A DNA stretch of 64,000 nt from Mycolicibacterium sp. TUM20985 (GTDB taxonomy: Bacteria > Actinomycetota > Actinomycetes > Mycobacteriales > Mycobacteriaceae), in assembly GCF_030295745.1 (NCBI RefSeq), contig NZ_AP027291.1, forward strand, positions 1,984,001-2,048,000, written 5' to 3'. The translations under genes and the position numbers were made by a program. Positions 52,859 through 62,454 of this stretch are shown one piece after another. Positions within the stretch are counted from its first letter, which is position 1; each line of letters begins with the position of its first letter. The notes beneath the pieces were generated by a model that did no database searches, was not told the DNA's origin, and was given only the letters and a program-made list of their open reading frames with translations.

Positions 52859-54805
52859 CTATTCGGCGTTCTGCTCCCGGTGTTCGTCGGCGTCGGGGAT
52901 GTGCTCCGGGTGCAGCATCTCGGCGTAGCGCAGTTGCTCGGGAATCCCGAAACCGTCGACCAGCAGCTCGGCATGTGGGCGCAGCTTGCGGCATCGGTCG
53001 TTGATACCCCTCGTCACGGCCTTGGAGCGCTCAGTGGACAGGAATCGATGTTCCACGTACCACGCCTTGTCGTCCTCGATCACCGACAACGCGTAGAGGT
53101 CGCACACGAGGCCGAGGATCTCGCGGGCCGCCTCGTCCTCACAGGCGTCGATACCTGCGACGAACGACTCCAGGATGACTCGGTCGATGTGCGCCTTGGC
53201 GGCGTGCAACACGTGGTCCTGGACGGCGTTGAACGCGTCGAACGCCGACATCTCCTTGGACTTGCCCTGCAGCCGACGCGCGACGGACGCGAGCATGTAC
53301 TCCTCGCGATCCTCGAACATCTTTACCTGGGTACCGCGGTTGAACAGCGAGCCCTCCTCCTCGTTGTCCTCGCGGGAGTCGACGATCGTCTGCATGATGG
53401 TCTGCGCCGCGGTCCGCTTGATCACCCGCTCGCCGGCGAAGTTCGCCGCGAACCGCACCCACTGCGCGGGGCTCATGCCCTTGACGTCGTCGGCGTAGGC
53501 CGTGAGCAGTTCCTTGGCGACCAGCTGCGTGAGAACGTGGTTGTCACCCTCGAACGTGGTGAACACGTCGGTGTCGGCCTTGAGTGCGATCAGCCGGTTC
53601 TCAGCGAGATAGCCTGCGCCGCCACATGCTTCGCGCGCCTCCTGGATGGCGCGAGTGGCGTGCCACGTGTGGGCTGCCTTGAGCCCCGCGGCCCGGGATT
53701 CGAGTTCCCGCTGCTCCTCGGCATCGGGGTCGTCGGCGGTCTGCAGCTCGTGGCACTTGGCCACCAGCTCGTTCTGGGCGAACTGCAGGGCGTAGGACTT
53801 GGCGATCAGGGGGAACAGGCGGCGCTGATGCACCAGGTAGTCCATGATGAGCACCTCATCCTCGGCGCCGGGGGCCTCGAACTGCCTGCGCTGCAAGGCA
53901 TATCGCGTCGCGATGTCAAGTGCCACCCGCGCCGCGGCGCCGGCGCTGCCGCCGACGGTCACCCGGCCGCGGATGAGGGTGCCGAGCATGGTGAAGAAGC
54001 GGCGGCCCTGGTTCTCGATCGGTGAGCTGTAGGTACCGTCCTCGGCGACGTCGGCGTACTTGTTCAGCAGGTTCTCGCGCGGGACCCGCATGTCGTCGAA
54101 CTGGATGCGGCCGTTGTCGACGCCTGGCAGACCGCCCTTGTACTGGCAGTCCGACGTCGTGACGCCGGGCAGGTCGTTGCCCTCGTCGTCCCGGATGGGC
54201 ACCACCAGGCAGTGCACGCCGTGGCCCTCGCCGTTGGTGATGAGCTGGGCGAAGACGGCTGCCACCCGGGCCGTGTTCGCGGCGCCGCCGATGTAGTCCT
54301 TCCGCGAGGACGGGGTGGGGGAGTCGATGACGAACTCCTGGGTATCGGGGTCATACGTCGCGGTGGTCTCGAGCGCCTGCACGTCGCTGCCGTGCCCGGT
54401 CTCGGTCATGGCGAAGCAACCCAGCAACTCCAGATCGATGAGCTTCTTGACGTAGGCCTGGTGGTGGCGCTCGGTGCCGAGATTCTCGATGGCGCCGCCG
54501 AACAAACCCCATTGCACGCCGGCTTTCACCATGAGGGACAGGTCCGACATCGCGAGCATCTCGATCTGCGTGACCGCAGCGCCGACGTCACCGTTGCCGC
54601 CGTGCTCCTTCTTGAAGCCGTCCTCGGCGGCGCCGTTGGCGGCCATGATCCGCATCTGCTCGGTGACCTTGGTGCGGGCGATGACGGTGTTCGGCGTGTA
54701 GTGCGGTCTGAAGACCTCGGAGGAGAGCTCCTGTCGCATGCGGTTCTTCATGTCCCGCCAGCGGCCGTCGAGGGCGTTGCGAACGTGATCTGCGGTGCTC
54801 GTCAT
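52859..54805 (-). CDS. Acyl-CoA dehydrogenase/oxidase (ACOX-like, 648 aa)
   Basis: A 648-residue member of the large acyl-CoA oxidase-type branch. FAD-contact segment CFAMTETGHGSDVQALETTATYD, then the second domain with TRYALQRRQF, CGGAGYLAENR and the TFEGDNHVLTQLVAKELL stretch that holds the catalytic Glu region. A long C-terminal helical domain (about residues 450-648) fits acyl-CoA oxidases. It would catalyse the first beta-oxidation step. The mRNA is probably leaderless: TAACGT (complement of 54812-54817) lies 6 nt before ATG 54805. Confidence 0.9.
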   Translation of the reverse strand: MTSTADHVRNALDGRWRDMKNRMRQELSSEVFRPHYTPNTVIARTKVTEQMRIMAANGAAEDGFKKEHGGNGDVGAAVTQIEMLAMSDLSLMVKAGVQWGLFGGAIENLGTERHHQAYVKKLIDLELLGCFAMTETGHGSDVQALETTATYDPDTQEFVIDSPTPSSRKDYIGGAANTARVAAVFAQLITNGEGHGVHCLVVPIRDDEGNDLPGVTTSDCQYKGGLPGVDNGRIQFDDMRVPRENLLNKYADVAEDGTYSSPIENQGRRFFTMLGTLIRGRVTVGGSAGAAARVALDIATRYALQRRQFEAPGAEDEVLIMDYLVHQRRLFPLIAKSYALQFAQNELVAKCHELQTADDPDAEEQRELESRAAGLKAAHTWHATRAIQEAREACGGAGYLAENRLIALKADTDVFTTFEGDNHVLTQLVAKELLTAYADDVKGMSPAQWVRFAANFAGERVIKRTAAQTIMQTIVDSREDNEEEGSLFNRGTQVKMFEDREEYMLASVARRLQGKSKEMSAFDAFNAVQDHVLHAAKAHIDRVILESFVAGIDACEDEAAREILGLVCDLYALSVIEDDKAWYVEHRFLSTERSKAVTRGINDRCRKLRPHAELLVDGFGIPEQLRYAEMLHPEHIPDADEHREQNAE

Positions 54806-54807
54806 GT

Positions 54808-54839
54808 TTTCACGTTAACCCGCGAAAGCGATCGTGAAA
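54808..54839. other. Inverted repeat TTTCACG-N18-CGTGAAA between ACAD and VIT genes
   Basis: TTTCACG (54808-54814) and CGTGAAA (54833-54839) are exact complements spanning the ACAD -10 and start region. Possible operator for a regulator of fatty-acid use or of the divergent transporter gene. Confidence 0.35.
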
Positions 54840-54907
54840 CTGTGATGTGGCAAACCCAGGTCAACCTCATGGGAACGGGCCGTTCGGCCTCGCGTTGAAT
54901 CTTCGGC

Positions 54908-55639
54908 ATGACCGCTCCGGACCCCTCGCAGCCGCCGCCCGGGCTGCCCCTCGAGATCGACCATCGGCACGCCGACGTCACGGGCGGCTGGCTAAGGGCC
55001 GCCACGTTCGGCGCGATGGACGGGCTGGTGAGCAACACGGCCCTCATCGCCGGTGTCGCAGCCGGCGCGAACGCGGGCGCCGTCGTGGTGTCCGGCGTGG
55101 CGGGCCTTCTCGCGGGTGCGTTCTCGATGGCGTTGGGCGAGTACACCTCGGTGACGACGGCCAACGAGCAGATCGAATCCGAGGTGCGGGTCGAGCGACG
55201 GTCGTTCAAACGCAATCCCGATGCCGAACGCAATGAGCTCATCGGCATGCTGGTGGCGATGGGGATCACCGAGGAGACGGCCACCGCCGCCACCCACGAG
55301 ATCCACCGTGACGAGACGCGCGCGCTGAACTTCCACCTCGTCCAGGAGTTGGGCATCGATCCGAACGAGAAGCCGTCGCCGTGGGTGGCGGGCGGCTCGT
55401 CGTTCGTGATGTTCGCGATCGGCGCGATCATCCCACTGATCCCGTACCTGTTGGGCTTCACGTCGCTCTGGTTCGGCTTGGCCTGCGGTGGTGCGGGCTT
55501 GCTCATTGCCGGCGGGGTGGCCGCCTACTTCACTCGCCGGGCGGTCTGGTTGGGGTCGTTGCGGCAGTTGGCCTTTGGCGGAATTGCGATCGCGGCGACC
55601 TACGTCGTGGGGTCTCTGATAGGTGCGTCGGTGGCCTAG
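54908..55639 (+). CDS. VIT1/CCC1-family transporter
   Basis: A 243-residue membrane protein with five helices. N-terminal part: GWLRAATFGAMDGLVSNTALIAGVAAGA, then AGAFSMALGEYTSVTTANEQ, the family signature on helix 2. A cytoplasmic helical insert with Glu-rich metal-binding features (NELIGMLVAMGITEETATAATHEIHRDE) is followed by three C-terminal helices. Members move Fe2+ or Mn2+ out of the cytosol. ATG 54908 lies opposite the ACAD promoter. Confidence 0.9.
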   Translation: MTAPDPSQPPPGLPLEIDHRHADVTGGWLRAATFGAMDGLVSNTALIAGVAAGANAGAVVVSGVAGLLAGAFSMALGEYTSVTTANEQIESEVRVERRSFKRNPDAERNELIGMLVAMGITEETATAATHEIHRDETRALNFHLVQELGIDPNEKPSPWVAGGSSFVMFAIGAIIPLIPYLLGFTSLWFGLACGGAGLLIAGGVAAYFTRRAVWLGSLRQLAFGGIAIAATYVVGSLIGASVA

Positions 55640-56292
55640 GCATCGACGGTGTAACCGCCCCGAAGGTCCTTGTGGGCGGCCGTCAAGATGCGGTTGCACA
55701 GCGCGAGCAACTCATCGACGTCGAGGCTCGATTCATCGCCGAGCCGCTTGAGCCACGACGTCTCCTCGTCCCTCAGCTCGGTCCACCGACGCTGTCCTTC
55801 GATCACCGTCTGCTCGTCGGGGGTGTCGGTGGTGGCCTTGACCAATTGCTTCTTGCACGTATCGAGTTGCACCAGCGAGTACCCGTGCTCGCGGAATTGG
55901 CGGTCCCATTCGTCGAGCATCATTTCGGTGACGTCGCGAACCGGTTCCGCCGCATAGATCAGCAACTCGGCGATCCCGTCGTCCAAACCGAGGCGCGCGC
56001 GGAATTCGTAGAGCTGCCGAATGGCTTCGGCCCGTCTGTCGCTTACGCTCACCTCGGCGCCTGCGAGACGCTCGGCACCGCGCTTGACGTGCATGGTCGC
56101 CGAGATCAGCGACTTCAGGACAGCCTTCTTGTCATCCCCAGCTCGCTTCTCGTAGTCGAGGCGAAGTTCGTGCGCCCTGTCGTCCCGCTTGTTTCTGGCG
56201 TCGATGCGCTTGGTCCAAATCGCCACTGCCGCAGTCGATAGAACGGACACCACCGGTACTAGCGTCGTCGAAACCACCGTCAGCACAGTCAT
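55636..56292 (-). CDS. Membrane-anchored coiled-coil protein of unknown function
   Basis: A 218-residue protein: N-terminal hydrophobic helix (TVLTVVSTTLVPVVSVLSTAAVAIW), then a highly charged, mostly helical cytoplasmic region (KRIDARNKRDDRAHELRLDYEKRAGDDKKAVL) with later helices, an AVEP-type break (IYAAEPVRDVTEMMLDEWDRQF) and a C-terminal helix. No catalytic motif. Overlaps the VIT gene by 4 nt tail-to-tail. Confidence 0.65.
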   Translation of the reverse strand: MTVLTVVSTTLVPVVSVLSTAAVAIWTKRIDARNKRDDRAHELRLDYEKRAGDDKKAVLKSLISATMHVKRGAERLAGAEVSVSDRRAEAIRQLYEFRARLGLDDGIAELLIYAAEPVRDVTEMMLDEWDRQFREHGYSLVQLDTCKKQLVKATTDTPDEQTVIEGQRRWTELRDEETSWLKRLGDESSLDVDELLALCNRILTAAHKDLRGGYTVDA

Positions 56293-56348
56293 GGTGGTTC
56301 AGTCTGCCCGAACCGGCCGCCCCAAATGTGGCTGTCGCCGAGTTCGAT

Positions 56349-57560
56349 TCAGCTGTCGCTGCCGACGGTGAGTGCGGCGGCCTCGTCGCGCGCCTCGTCG
56401 TCGGGTGTCTCGATGTCGTCGATGTGGGTCAGGTGCGGCCGGGTCGCGACCAGCACGCCCGCCGCCAACAGCACCGCGGCGGCGCCCACCCAGAACGGCA
56501 GGTGGGCGTTGAACCTCTCGCCGAGGACGCCGGCCAGCCACGGCGCGACGGCGCCACCGCCGAAGCGCAGGAAGCTGTAGGCCGCCGACGCGACTCCGCG
56601 TTCGACGGGGGCGGCCTTCATGACGGTCTCGGTGATGAGCGTGTTGTTGACGCCGATGAACAGGCCCGCGATCACGACGCACGTCGCCAGGACGGTCTTG
56701 CTGTCGGCGCCGACCGCCATCACGGCCAGGAGCGCGGAGAACGCCAGCAGGTTGAGGATCAGCACGCGCACGGTGCCGAACTGGTGCTGCAGTCGCGGTG
56801 CCACGACCACCGAGGTGAACGCCAGGGCCAGGCCCCAGCCGAAGAAGATCAGCCCAATCTGATGGGCGTTCATGTCGAGCGGGAACGGCGTGAACGCCAG
56901 CAGCGTGAAGAAGCCGAAGTTGTACAGCAGCGCGGTGATTCCCACGCCGAGCAGGCCGCGATGACGCAGCGCGCGCAGCGGATCGGCCAGGCTGGTGGCG
57001 CGCGTAGCGGGAGGCGTCGAGGGCAGCAGGAACGTGGTGACCACCAGGGCGACGGCCATCAGGGCGGACACGCCGAAGAACGGTCCGCGCCAGGAGATCG
57101 AGCCGAGCACGCCGCCGACCAGCGGGCCCACGGCGATGCCCACCCCCAGCGCGGCCTCGTAGAGGATGATCGCCTGCGCCACGGAACCGCGGGCCGAGTT
57201 GACGATGGTCGCCAACGCGGTCGCGATGAAGAGGGCATTGCCCAGGCCCCACAGCGCGCGCCACCCGACGATGCCCATGACCGTGTCGGACATCCCGGCC
57301 AGGCCAGCGCCGACGATGATGATCACCAGTCCGATCAGCAGCGTGCGCTTGGGTCCAATCCGGCTGGACACCACGCCGGTGATGAGCATCGCGACGCCCA
57401 TGACGGCCATGTAGCTGGTGAACAGCAACGAGACCTGCGACGGTGTGGCGTCCAGGTTGTCGGCGATGGGCTTGAGGATCGGATCCACCAGGCCGATGCC
57501 CATGAAGGCGACGACGGAGGCGAACGCGACGGCCCAGACGGCCTTGGGTTGGCGCCACAT
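56349..57560 (-). CDS. MFS drug efflux transporter
   Basis: A 403-residue, 12-helix major facilitator. Helix 1 region SVVAFMGIGLVDPILKPIADNLDATPSQVSLLFTSYM, motif A-like GVVSSRIGPKRTLLIG, motif C-like GAALGVGIAVGPLVGGVLGS typical of drug:H+ antiporters (motif C, GxxxGPxxGG). Cotranscribed with the MarR gene 30 nt upstream, so its drug-like substrate or inducer is probably sensed by that regulator. Confidence 0.9.
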   Translation of the reverse strand: MWRQPKAVWAVAFASVVAFMGIGLVDPILKPIADNLDATPSQVSLLFTSYMAVMGVAMLITGVVSSRIGPKRTLLIGLVIIIVGAGLAGMSDTVMGIVGWRALWGLGNALFIATALATIVNSARGSVAQAIILYEAALGVGIAVGPLVGGVLGSISWRGPFFGVSALMAVALVVTTFLLPSTPPATRATSLADPLRALRHRGLLGVGITALLYNFGFFTLLAFTPFPLDMNAHQIGLIFFGWGLALAFTSVVVAPRLQHQFGTVRVLILNLLAFSALLAVMAVGADSKTVLATCVVIAGLFIGVNNTLITETVMKAAPVERGVASAAYSFLRFGGGAVAPWLAGVLGERFNAHLPFWVGAAAVLLAAGVLVATRPHLTHIDDIETPDDEARDEAAALTVGSDS

Positions 57561-57590
57561 GGGCGGCTGCTCCTCTTCGTAGTGGGTGTT

Positions 57591-58046
57591 CTAGTGGTCG
57601 CGGGCGTCGTCGAGGATCGCGCGCATGACGCGAACGGCCTCGGTAAGCGACTCGCGGTCGGCCGGACCCAGGCGGTCCAGGTACGGGTCGACGACGGCGC
57701 CACGGTCGGCGCGCACGCGAGCCAGGACTTCCCGGCCCCGCGGGGTGATGCTGATCAGCACGGCGCGAGCGTCGACCGGATCGGTGATGCGAGACACCAG
57801 ACCGCCATCCTCGAGGCGACGGACCTGCATGGTCATCGTCGGCTGTGAACAGTGATCGAAGGCGGCGAGGTCGGAGATGCGCGCCGCGCCCTGGTCCTCG
57901 ATCGTCGACAGCAGTCGGGCTTGGGCGTACGGCAATTCCAACTTGACGCGTTGCGTCGCGAGTCGATTGAGCCGGGCTACCACGGACAGCAGATCCCCGG
58001 CGAGCGAGGTGTCGGCAGTGGGTGGCGTCGGAGGCGGAAGGGCCAT
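57591..58046 (-). CDS. MarR-family regulator of the adjacent efflux gene
   Basis: A 151-residue MarR protein: [35 protein letters not shown], the winged helix [51 protein letters not shown], and a C-terminal dimer helix. ATG 58046 is 7 nt after TAAACT (complement of 58054-58059), a leaderless start; a 12-codon upstream extension is open but would begin inside the operator. It heads marR-MFS and its own promoter is covered by a perfect palindrome. Confidence 0.92.
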   Translation of the reverse strand: MALPPPTPPTADTSLAGDLLSVVARLNRLATQRVKLELPYAQARLLSTIEDQGAARISDLAAFDHCSQPTMTMQVRRLEDGGLVSRITDPVDARAVLISITPRGREVLARVRADRGAVVDPYLDRLGPADRESLTEAVRVMRAILDDARDH

Positions 58047-58057
58047 GCTTGCGAGTT

Positions 58058-58076
58058 TACATAGGAGTCCTATGTA
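58058..58076. promoter_or_regulatory. Perfect 19-bp palindrome, MarR operator candidate
   Basis: TACATAGGA-G-TCCTATGTA, two exact 9-bp half sites, overlapping the marR -10 (58054-58059) and 12 nt from its start codon. It is the form and place expected of a MarR autoregulatory operator. Confidence 0.75.
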
Positions 58077-58153
58077 CATCAACGCGGGCCGATCGTGGCG
58101 ATGGTCACCACCGCGTGAGAATTCTCCTCACACGCAACTGGCAGAATCGTGAA

Positions 58154-60214
58154 ATGGTCCGGACCGGTAGCGCGACCGGCGGCGGCGTGCCTCGACGGGC
58201 TGGCTCGATGAAACCCGACGAGTTGGCGCACGCCGCCGTGATGGCGGCATTGTGCGCCGCTACCGCGATCATCGCGGTGGTCGTCCCTTTCGCCGCAGGT
58301 CTCTCGGTACTCGGCACGGTCCCCATGGCACTTCTGGCGTACCGGCATCGCTTCCGGGTGCTCTTCGCCGCCCTCGTCGCCGGCGGCATCATCGCCTTCC
58401 TGATCGCCGGGTTCGGTGGTCTGATGACGGTCGTCAACTGCGCCTACATCGGCGGTCTGGTCGGGACGGTCAAGCGCCGTGGGCGCGGCACGGCGACGCT
58501 CAGCGTCGCGGCGGTGCTCGCGGGCGCGGCGTTCGGCGTGGTCGGCGTCGGTTTCCTGATGATCTTCTACCGCATCCGCGACCTGATCTTCGAGTCGATC
58601 ACCGCCAACGTCAACGGCGTGGCGGCGATCCTCGAGCGCATCGCCGGCCTCGACACCGCCGCGGAGCGACTCCGGGACGACTTCGCGACGGTGCTGACCT
58701 ACTGGCCCGTGCTCATCATCGGCTCGAGCATCCTCAGCATCGGCTCCGTCACCCTCGTCGGCTGGTGGGCGCTGTCGCGAGTGCTCGCGCGCCTCTCGGG
58801 CGTCCCCGACGTGCACAAGCTCGACGGCGTCGACGCTGCCGGTGCGCCCATCGGCCCGGTGCCCGCCCACTTCCGCGACGTCCGATTCCGGTACGACGGC
58901 GCCGGTCACGATGCGCTCGGACCGGTGTCGCTGACCATCGACGAGGGTGAACACGTGGCCGTCACCGGCCCCAACGGGTCGGGGAAGACGACGCTCATGC
59001 TCCTGCTGTCGGGCCGTCCCCCGACCGCAGGCACCGTGGACCGGCCGGGAGCGGTCGGCCTCGGACGCGTCGGCGGCACCGCGGTCGTGATGCAGCACCC
59101 GGAGAGCCAGATCCTCGGCACACGCGTCGCCGACGACGTCGTGTTCGGGCTTCCGCCCGGTGCCGTCACCGACGTCGAGCGACTGCTCGGCGAGGTCGGG
59201 CTCGACGGGCTGGCCGAACGCGACACCGGCGGATTGTCGGGCGGCGAACTCCAACGCCTCGCCGTGGCAGCCGCGCTGGCGCGGGAGCCGTCGCTGCTGA
59301 TCGCCGACGAGGTCACCAGCATGGTCGACCAGCAGGGCCGCGAGGCGCTCGTCGCCGTGCTGTCGGGGCTGACCAAGAGGCACCGGATGTCGCTGGTGCA
59401 CATCACGCACTACAACGACGAGGCGGCCTCGGCCGACCGCGTCATCGACCTCACGGGCAGCGGTGGCGCCGCGGACAACGTCGAGATGGTCGACACTGCA
59501 CCGGCGCCTGCACCCACCAGCGCGAAGACCCACCGCGGCGGGTCACCGCTGCTGGAGCTCCACGGCGTCGGACACGAGTACGGGCAGGGAACGCCGTGGG
59601 CGTCGACCGCGCTGCGTGACATCGACCTCGTCGTCAACGAGGGTGACGGCGTCCTGATCCACGGGCTCAACGGGTCGGGCAAGTCGACGCTGGCGTGGAT
59701 CATGGCGGGCCTGGTGACCCCATCGTCCGGCACCTGCCTGCTGGACGGTCAGCCGGTCGCCGAACAAGCTGGCGCCGTTGCCATTTCGTTCCAGGCGGCC
59801 AGGTTGCAGTTGATGCGCGGGCGCGTCGACATGGAGATCGCGTCCGCCGCCGGCCTGGACTACTTCGACCACTCGCAGATCGTCGCGGCGCTGGCCATGG
59901 TGGGGCTCGACCCGGCCATCGGGCTGCGGCGCATCGATCAGCTCAGCGGCGGGCAGATGCGCCGGGTGGTGCTGGCCGGGCTGCTGGCGCGCAAGCCGCG
60001 GGTGCTGATCCTCGACGAACCGCTCGCCGGTCTGGACGCGGCGAGTCAGCGCGGGCTGCTCGGGCTGCTCTCCGCGCTGCGCCGGGACGCCGGGCTGACC
60101 GTCATCGTCATCTCCCACGACTTCTCCGGTCTCGAAGAGCTCTGCCCGCGGACGTTGCATCTGCGCGACGGCGCCGTCATGCCCGCCCCCACGACCGCAG
60201 GAGACATCGCGTGA
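58154..60214 (+). CDS. ECF transporter with fused substrate-binding membrane part and two ATPases (Rv2326c-like)
   Basis: A 686-residue fusion. The N-terminal 200 residues form a hydrophobic S-component-like membrane domain (five or six helices, [37 protein letters not shown]). Two ABC ATPase domains follow: Walker A GPNGSGKT, signature LSGGELQR, and Walker B LLIADEV; then [17 protein letters not shown], and [11 protein letters not shown]. With EcfT it would import a vitamin or metal not identified here. ATG 58154 has CAGAAT 6 nt upstream (leaderless); ATG 58208 (MKPDELAH) is an alternative. Overlaps ecfT by 4 nt (GTGA). Confidence 0.88.
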   Translation: MVRTGSATGGGVPRRAGSMKPDELAHAAVMAALCAATAIIAVVVPFAAGLSVLGTVPMALLAYRHRFRVLFAALVAGGIIAFLIAGFGGLMTVVNCAYIGGLVGTVKRRGRGTATLSVAAVLAGAAFGVVGVGFLMIFYRIRDLIFESITANVNGVAAILERIAGLDTAAERLRDDFATVLTYWPVLIIGSSILSIGSVTLVGWWALSRVLARLSGVPDVHKLDGVDAAGAPIGPVPAHFRDVRFRYDGAGHDALGPVSLTIDEGEHVAVTGPNGSGKTTLMLLLSGRPPTAGTVDRPGAVGLGRVGGTAVVMQHPESQILGTRVADDVVFGLPPGAVTDVERLLGEVGLDGLAERDTGGLSGGELQRLAVAAALAREPSLLIADEVTSMVDQQGREALVAVLSGLTKRHRMSLVHITHYNDEAASADRVIDLTGSGGAADNVEMVDTAPAPAPTSAKTHRGGSPLLELHGVGHEYGQGTPWASTALRDIDLVVNEGDGVLIHGLNGSGKSTLAWIMAGLVTPSSGTCLLDGQPVAEQAGAVAISFQAARLQLMRGRVDMEIASAAGLDYFDHSQIVAALAMVGLDPAIGLRRIDQLSGGQMRRVVLAGLLARKPRVLILDEPLAGLDAASQRGLLGLLSALRRDAGLTVIVISHDFSGLEELCPRTLHLRDGAVMPAPTTAGDIA

Positions 60215-61047
60215 CCGCGCCCCGTCGCCGCCAATCCCGACCCGTCGTGCTGCTGCGACCGGTTCCGGGCCGCAGCGCGATCCACGAACTGTGGGCGGGT
60301 ACGAAGCTGCTCGCCGTCGCCGTCATCGGCGTCCTGTTGACGCTCTATCCAGGCTGGGTGCCCATCGCGTTGATCGGCGCCCTCGTCCTGGTGACGGCGA
60401 GGATCGCCCGCATTCCGCGTGGCGTGCTGCCGTCGGTGCCTCGCTGGCTGTGGGGATTGCTGTTCCTGGGCGGGCTGACGGCGTCGTTTGCCGGGGGGAG
60501 TCCGCACATCGTCGTCGCGTCGGTCGACCTCGGGCTCGGCGGGCTGCTGAAATTCCTGCAGATCACGGTGCTGTCGATCGTTCTGCTCGGGCTCGGCGGG
60601 TTGATCTCGTGGACCACGAACGTCGCCGAGATCGCGCCTGCGGTGGCGAAGATCGGCAGACCGCTGCGGTGGTTCAAACTTCCGGTCGACGACTGGGCGG
60701 TGACGCTTTCGCTTGCGCTGCGGGCGTTTCCGATGCTGATCGACGAATTCCGCGTGCTGGTGGCCGCTCGAAAGCTCAGACCCCGCGATGTCGCGACCAC
60801 GGGGCGGGAACGTCGGAACCGCGTGTTCGGGGAGATCGTGGACCTGCTGGCCGCCGCCGTCACCGTGACCCTGCGTCGCGCCGACGAGATGGGTGACGCG
60901 ATCACCGCGCGCGGTGGTGCCGGTCAGATCTCCGCCCTGCCGTCCCGACCGGGATGGAACGACGCCGTCGCCGGTGCGGTGATCATCGGATTGTCTGCGG
61001 TGTCGGTCTACGTCGAGCTGTTCAGCCCACTGGCGACCAGCACCTAG
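60211..61047 (+). CDS. ECF transporter T component (EcfT, Rv2325c-like)
   Basis: A 278-residue membrane protein with four or five helices and the EcfT coupling helices: ARKLRPRD and the A-R-G region AITARGGAG, which contact the ATPase domains. GTG 60211 overlaps the fused ECF gene stop. The frame is open further upstream but inside the other gene. Completes the energy-coupling module. Confidence 0.88.
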   Translation: MTAPRRRQSRPVVLLRPVPGRSAIHELWAGTKLLAVAVIGVLLTLYPGWVPIALIGALVLVTARIARIPRGVLPSVPRWLWGLLFLGGLTASFAGGSPHIVVASVDLGLGGLLKFLQITVLSIVLLGLGGLISWTTNVAEIAPAVAKIGRPLRWFKLPVDDWAVTLSLALRAFPMLIDEFRVLVAARKLRPRDVATTGRERRNRVFGEIVDLLAAAVTVTLRRADEMGDAITARGGAGQISALPSRPGWNDAVAGAVIIGLSAVSVYVELFSPLATST

Positions 61048-61050
61048 CAG

Positions 61051-62289
61051 CTAGTTGCTCGACGGCGGTGATTCCGGCTGGAAGGGTTGGTACCACCACC
61101 AGTCGGCGCGTTCGCCGGTCGGTCCGCGACAGGGTGCGACCCGTGGTGGGGGTCGGGTTGGTGGGCGGGCCAGCGATCCCGCGGTGAGTGCTCGGCCCTG
61201 GGCGTCGGTGACGACGAGGTGGTGGGCGGGTCCGGTGAGGGTGATGATCCCCCGGTGATGGAGGCGGTGGTGGTGCGGGCACACCAGGACCAGGTTGGCC
61301 AGCTCGGTGCGCCCGCCGTCCTCCCAGTGCCGAAGGTGGTGGGCGTGCAGACCGCGGGTGGCCCCGCAGCCGGGGACCACGCAGCAGCGGTCACGATGCT
61401 CCAACGCCCGGCGCAGCCGGCGACTGATCAGCCGGGTCTCCCGGCCCGCCCCGATCGGCTGGCCGTGGCGCTCGAACCACACCTCGCAGGTGGCGTCACA
61501 GGTCAGGTAGCGGCGGTCGGCGTCAGACAGCAGCGGACCCAGATGCAGCGCGGCGATGCGCTGCTCGACGTCCAGATGCACCACCACGGTGGTGCGCTGT
61601 CCGTGCGGGCGCCGCGCCACGTCGGTGTCCCACCCCGCCTCGACCAGGCTCAGGAACCCGTCGATGGTGCTCGGCACCGGCGGGCATTGCCCACCGGCGC
61701 CGTCGGGGTGGTCGCGTTTCCACTGGGCGATCAGGGCGTCGGTGTGGGAGTTCACCGCCGCGTCGAACGTCGCCGCCTCCGCGTGGGGCAGGGTGATCTT
61801 CCACGTGGTGGTGCCGTCGTGGTTGTCGGTGCGGGTGAACGACCGTTCCGGCTCCGGCTCGGGGTCGGGTGGTTCGGGGCGGGGTTCTTGTCTCACCGCG
61901 GTCCGGATCTGGCTGACCGTGGCGGTGGCCGCAAACTGGGCGTAGTGCGCATCGGATCCGGTGGCCGCGCCTCTGGCGATGACGCCGACCTGATCCAGCG
62001 ACAGTCGGCCTTCCTGCATCCCGGCCACACACCGGGGGAATTCCTCGAGGCGTTCGGCGACGGTGGCGATGGTCTCCGCGTTGGCCGGGGTCACTCCGGT
62101 CTTCCACGCCACCAACGCCGGGACCGAGCGGCACCCGGTGGCACCCCACAACTCGTCACGGTGTATTTCGGCCACGATCTCCACGATCCGGCCGTCGATC
62201 GCATTGCGCTGACCGGTCAACTCCGCCAACTCCTCGAACAACACCTCCAACCGCTCACAGGGAGCGAGAACGGGTGCGGTCGACGACAT
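61051..62289 (-). CDS. DUF222/HNH endonuclease-domain protein (13E12-repeat family)
   Basis: A 412-residue protein from ATG 62289: DUF222 helical region (APCERLEVLFEELAELTGQRNAIDGRIVEI through ARGAATGSDAHYAQF), an acidic Pro-Glu linker (PPDPEPEPERSF), a beta region with TTVVVHLDVEQRIAALHLG, and an HNH domain (HRDRCCVVPGCGATRGLHAHHLRHWEDGGRTELANLVLVCPHHHRLHH). The family is multicopy in mycobacteria and associated with 13E12-type elements; biological function is unknown. It ends 3 bp from the ecfT stop (convergent). Upstream in-frame starts would add residues with no family match. Confidence 0.88.
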   Translation of the reverse strand: MSSTAPVLAPCERLEVLFEELAELTGQRNAIDGRIVEIVAEIHRDELWGATGCRSVPALVAWKTGVTPANAETIATVAERLEEFPRCVAGMQEGRLSLDQVGVIARGAATGSDAHYAQFAATATVSQIRTAVRQEPRPEPPDPEPEPERSFTRTDNHDGTTTWKITLPHAEAATFDAAVNSHTDALIAQWKRDHPDGAGGQCPPVPSTIDGFLSLVEAGWDTDVARRPHGQRTTVVVHLDVEQRIAALHLGPLLSDADRRYLTCDATCEVWFERHGQPIGAGRETRLISRRLRRALEHRDRCCVVPGCGATRGLHAHHLRHWEDGGRTELANLVLVCPHHHRLHHRGIITLTGPAHHLVVTDAQGRALTAGSLARPPTRPPPRVAPCRGPTGERADWWWYQPFQPESPPSSN

Positions 62290-62442
62290 GACGTCATCAT
62301 CACAGAGGGGTACGACAAGCATCCTCGCGCTGATCGGCGATCTCGCGTGGACCAGAGGCACACCCTCGAGTCATTGGCGCAATGGTCTGGCCTCAGGCCG
62401 CGACGCCGGCCCGGCAGACGGGTCGCGTCATCACGGTGCCAC

Positions 62443-62448
62443 TACGGT
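62443..62448 (+). promoter_or_regulatory. tldD -10 (leaderless)
   Basis: TACGGT is 6 nt before GTG 62455 with no Shine-Dalgarno. Confidence 0.45.
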
Positions 62449-62454
62449 AGAGCC

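Noticed and set aside
61087..62454. Very long open frame running into tldD from upstream
   Set aside because: It is antisense to the DUF222/HNH gene with shadow-type composition; a -10 and GTG at 62443-62457 give the normal TldD start.
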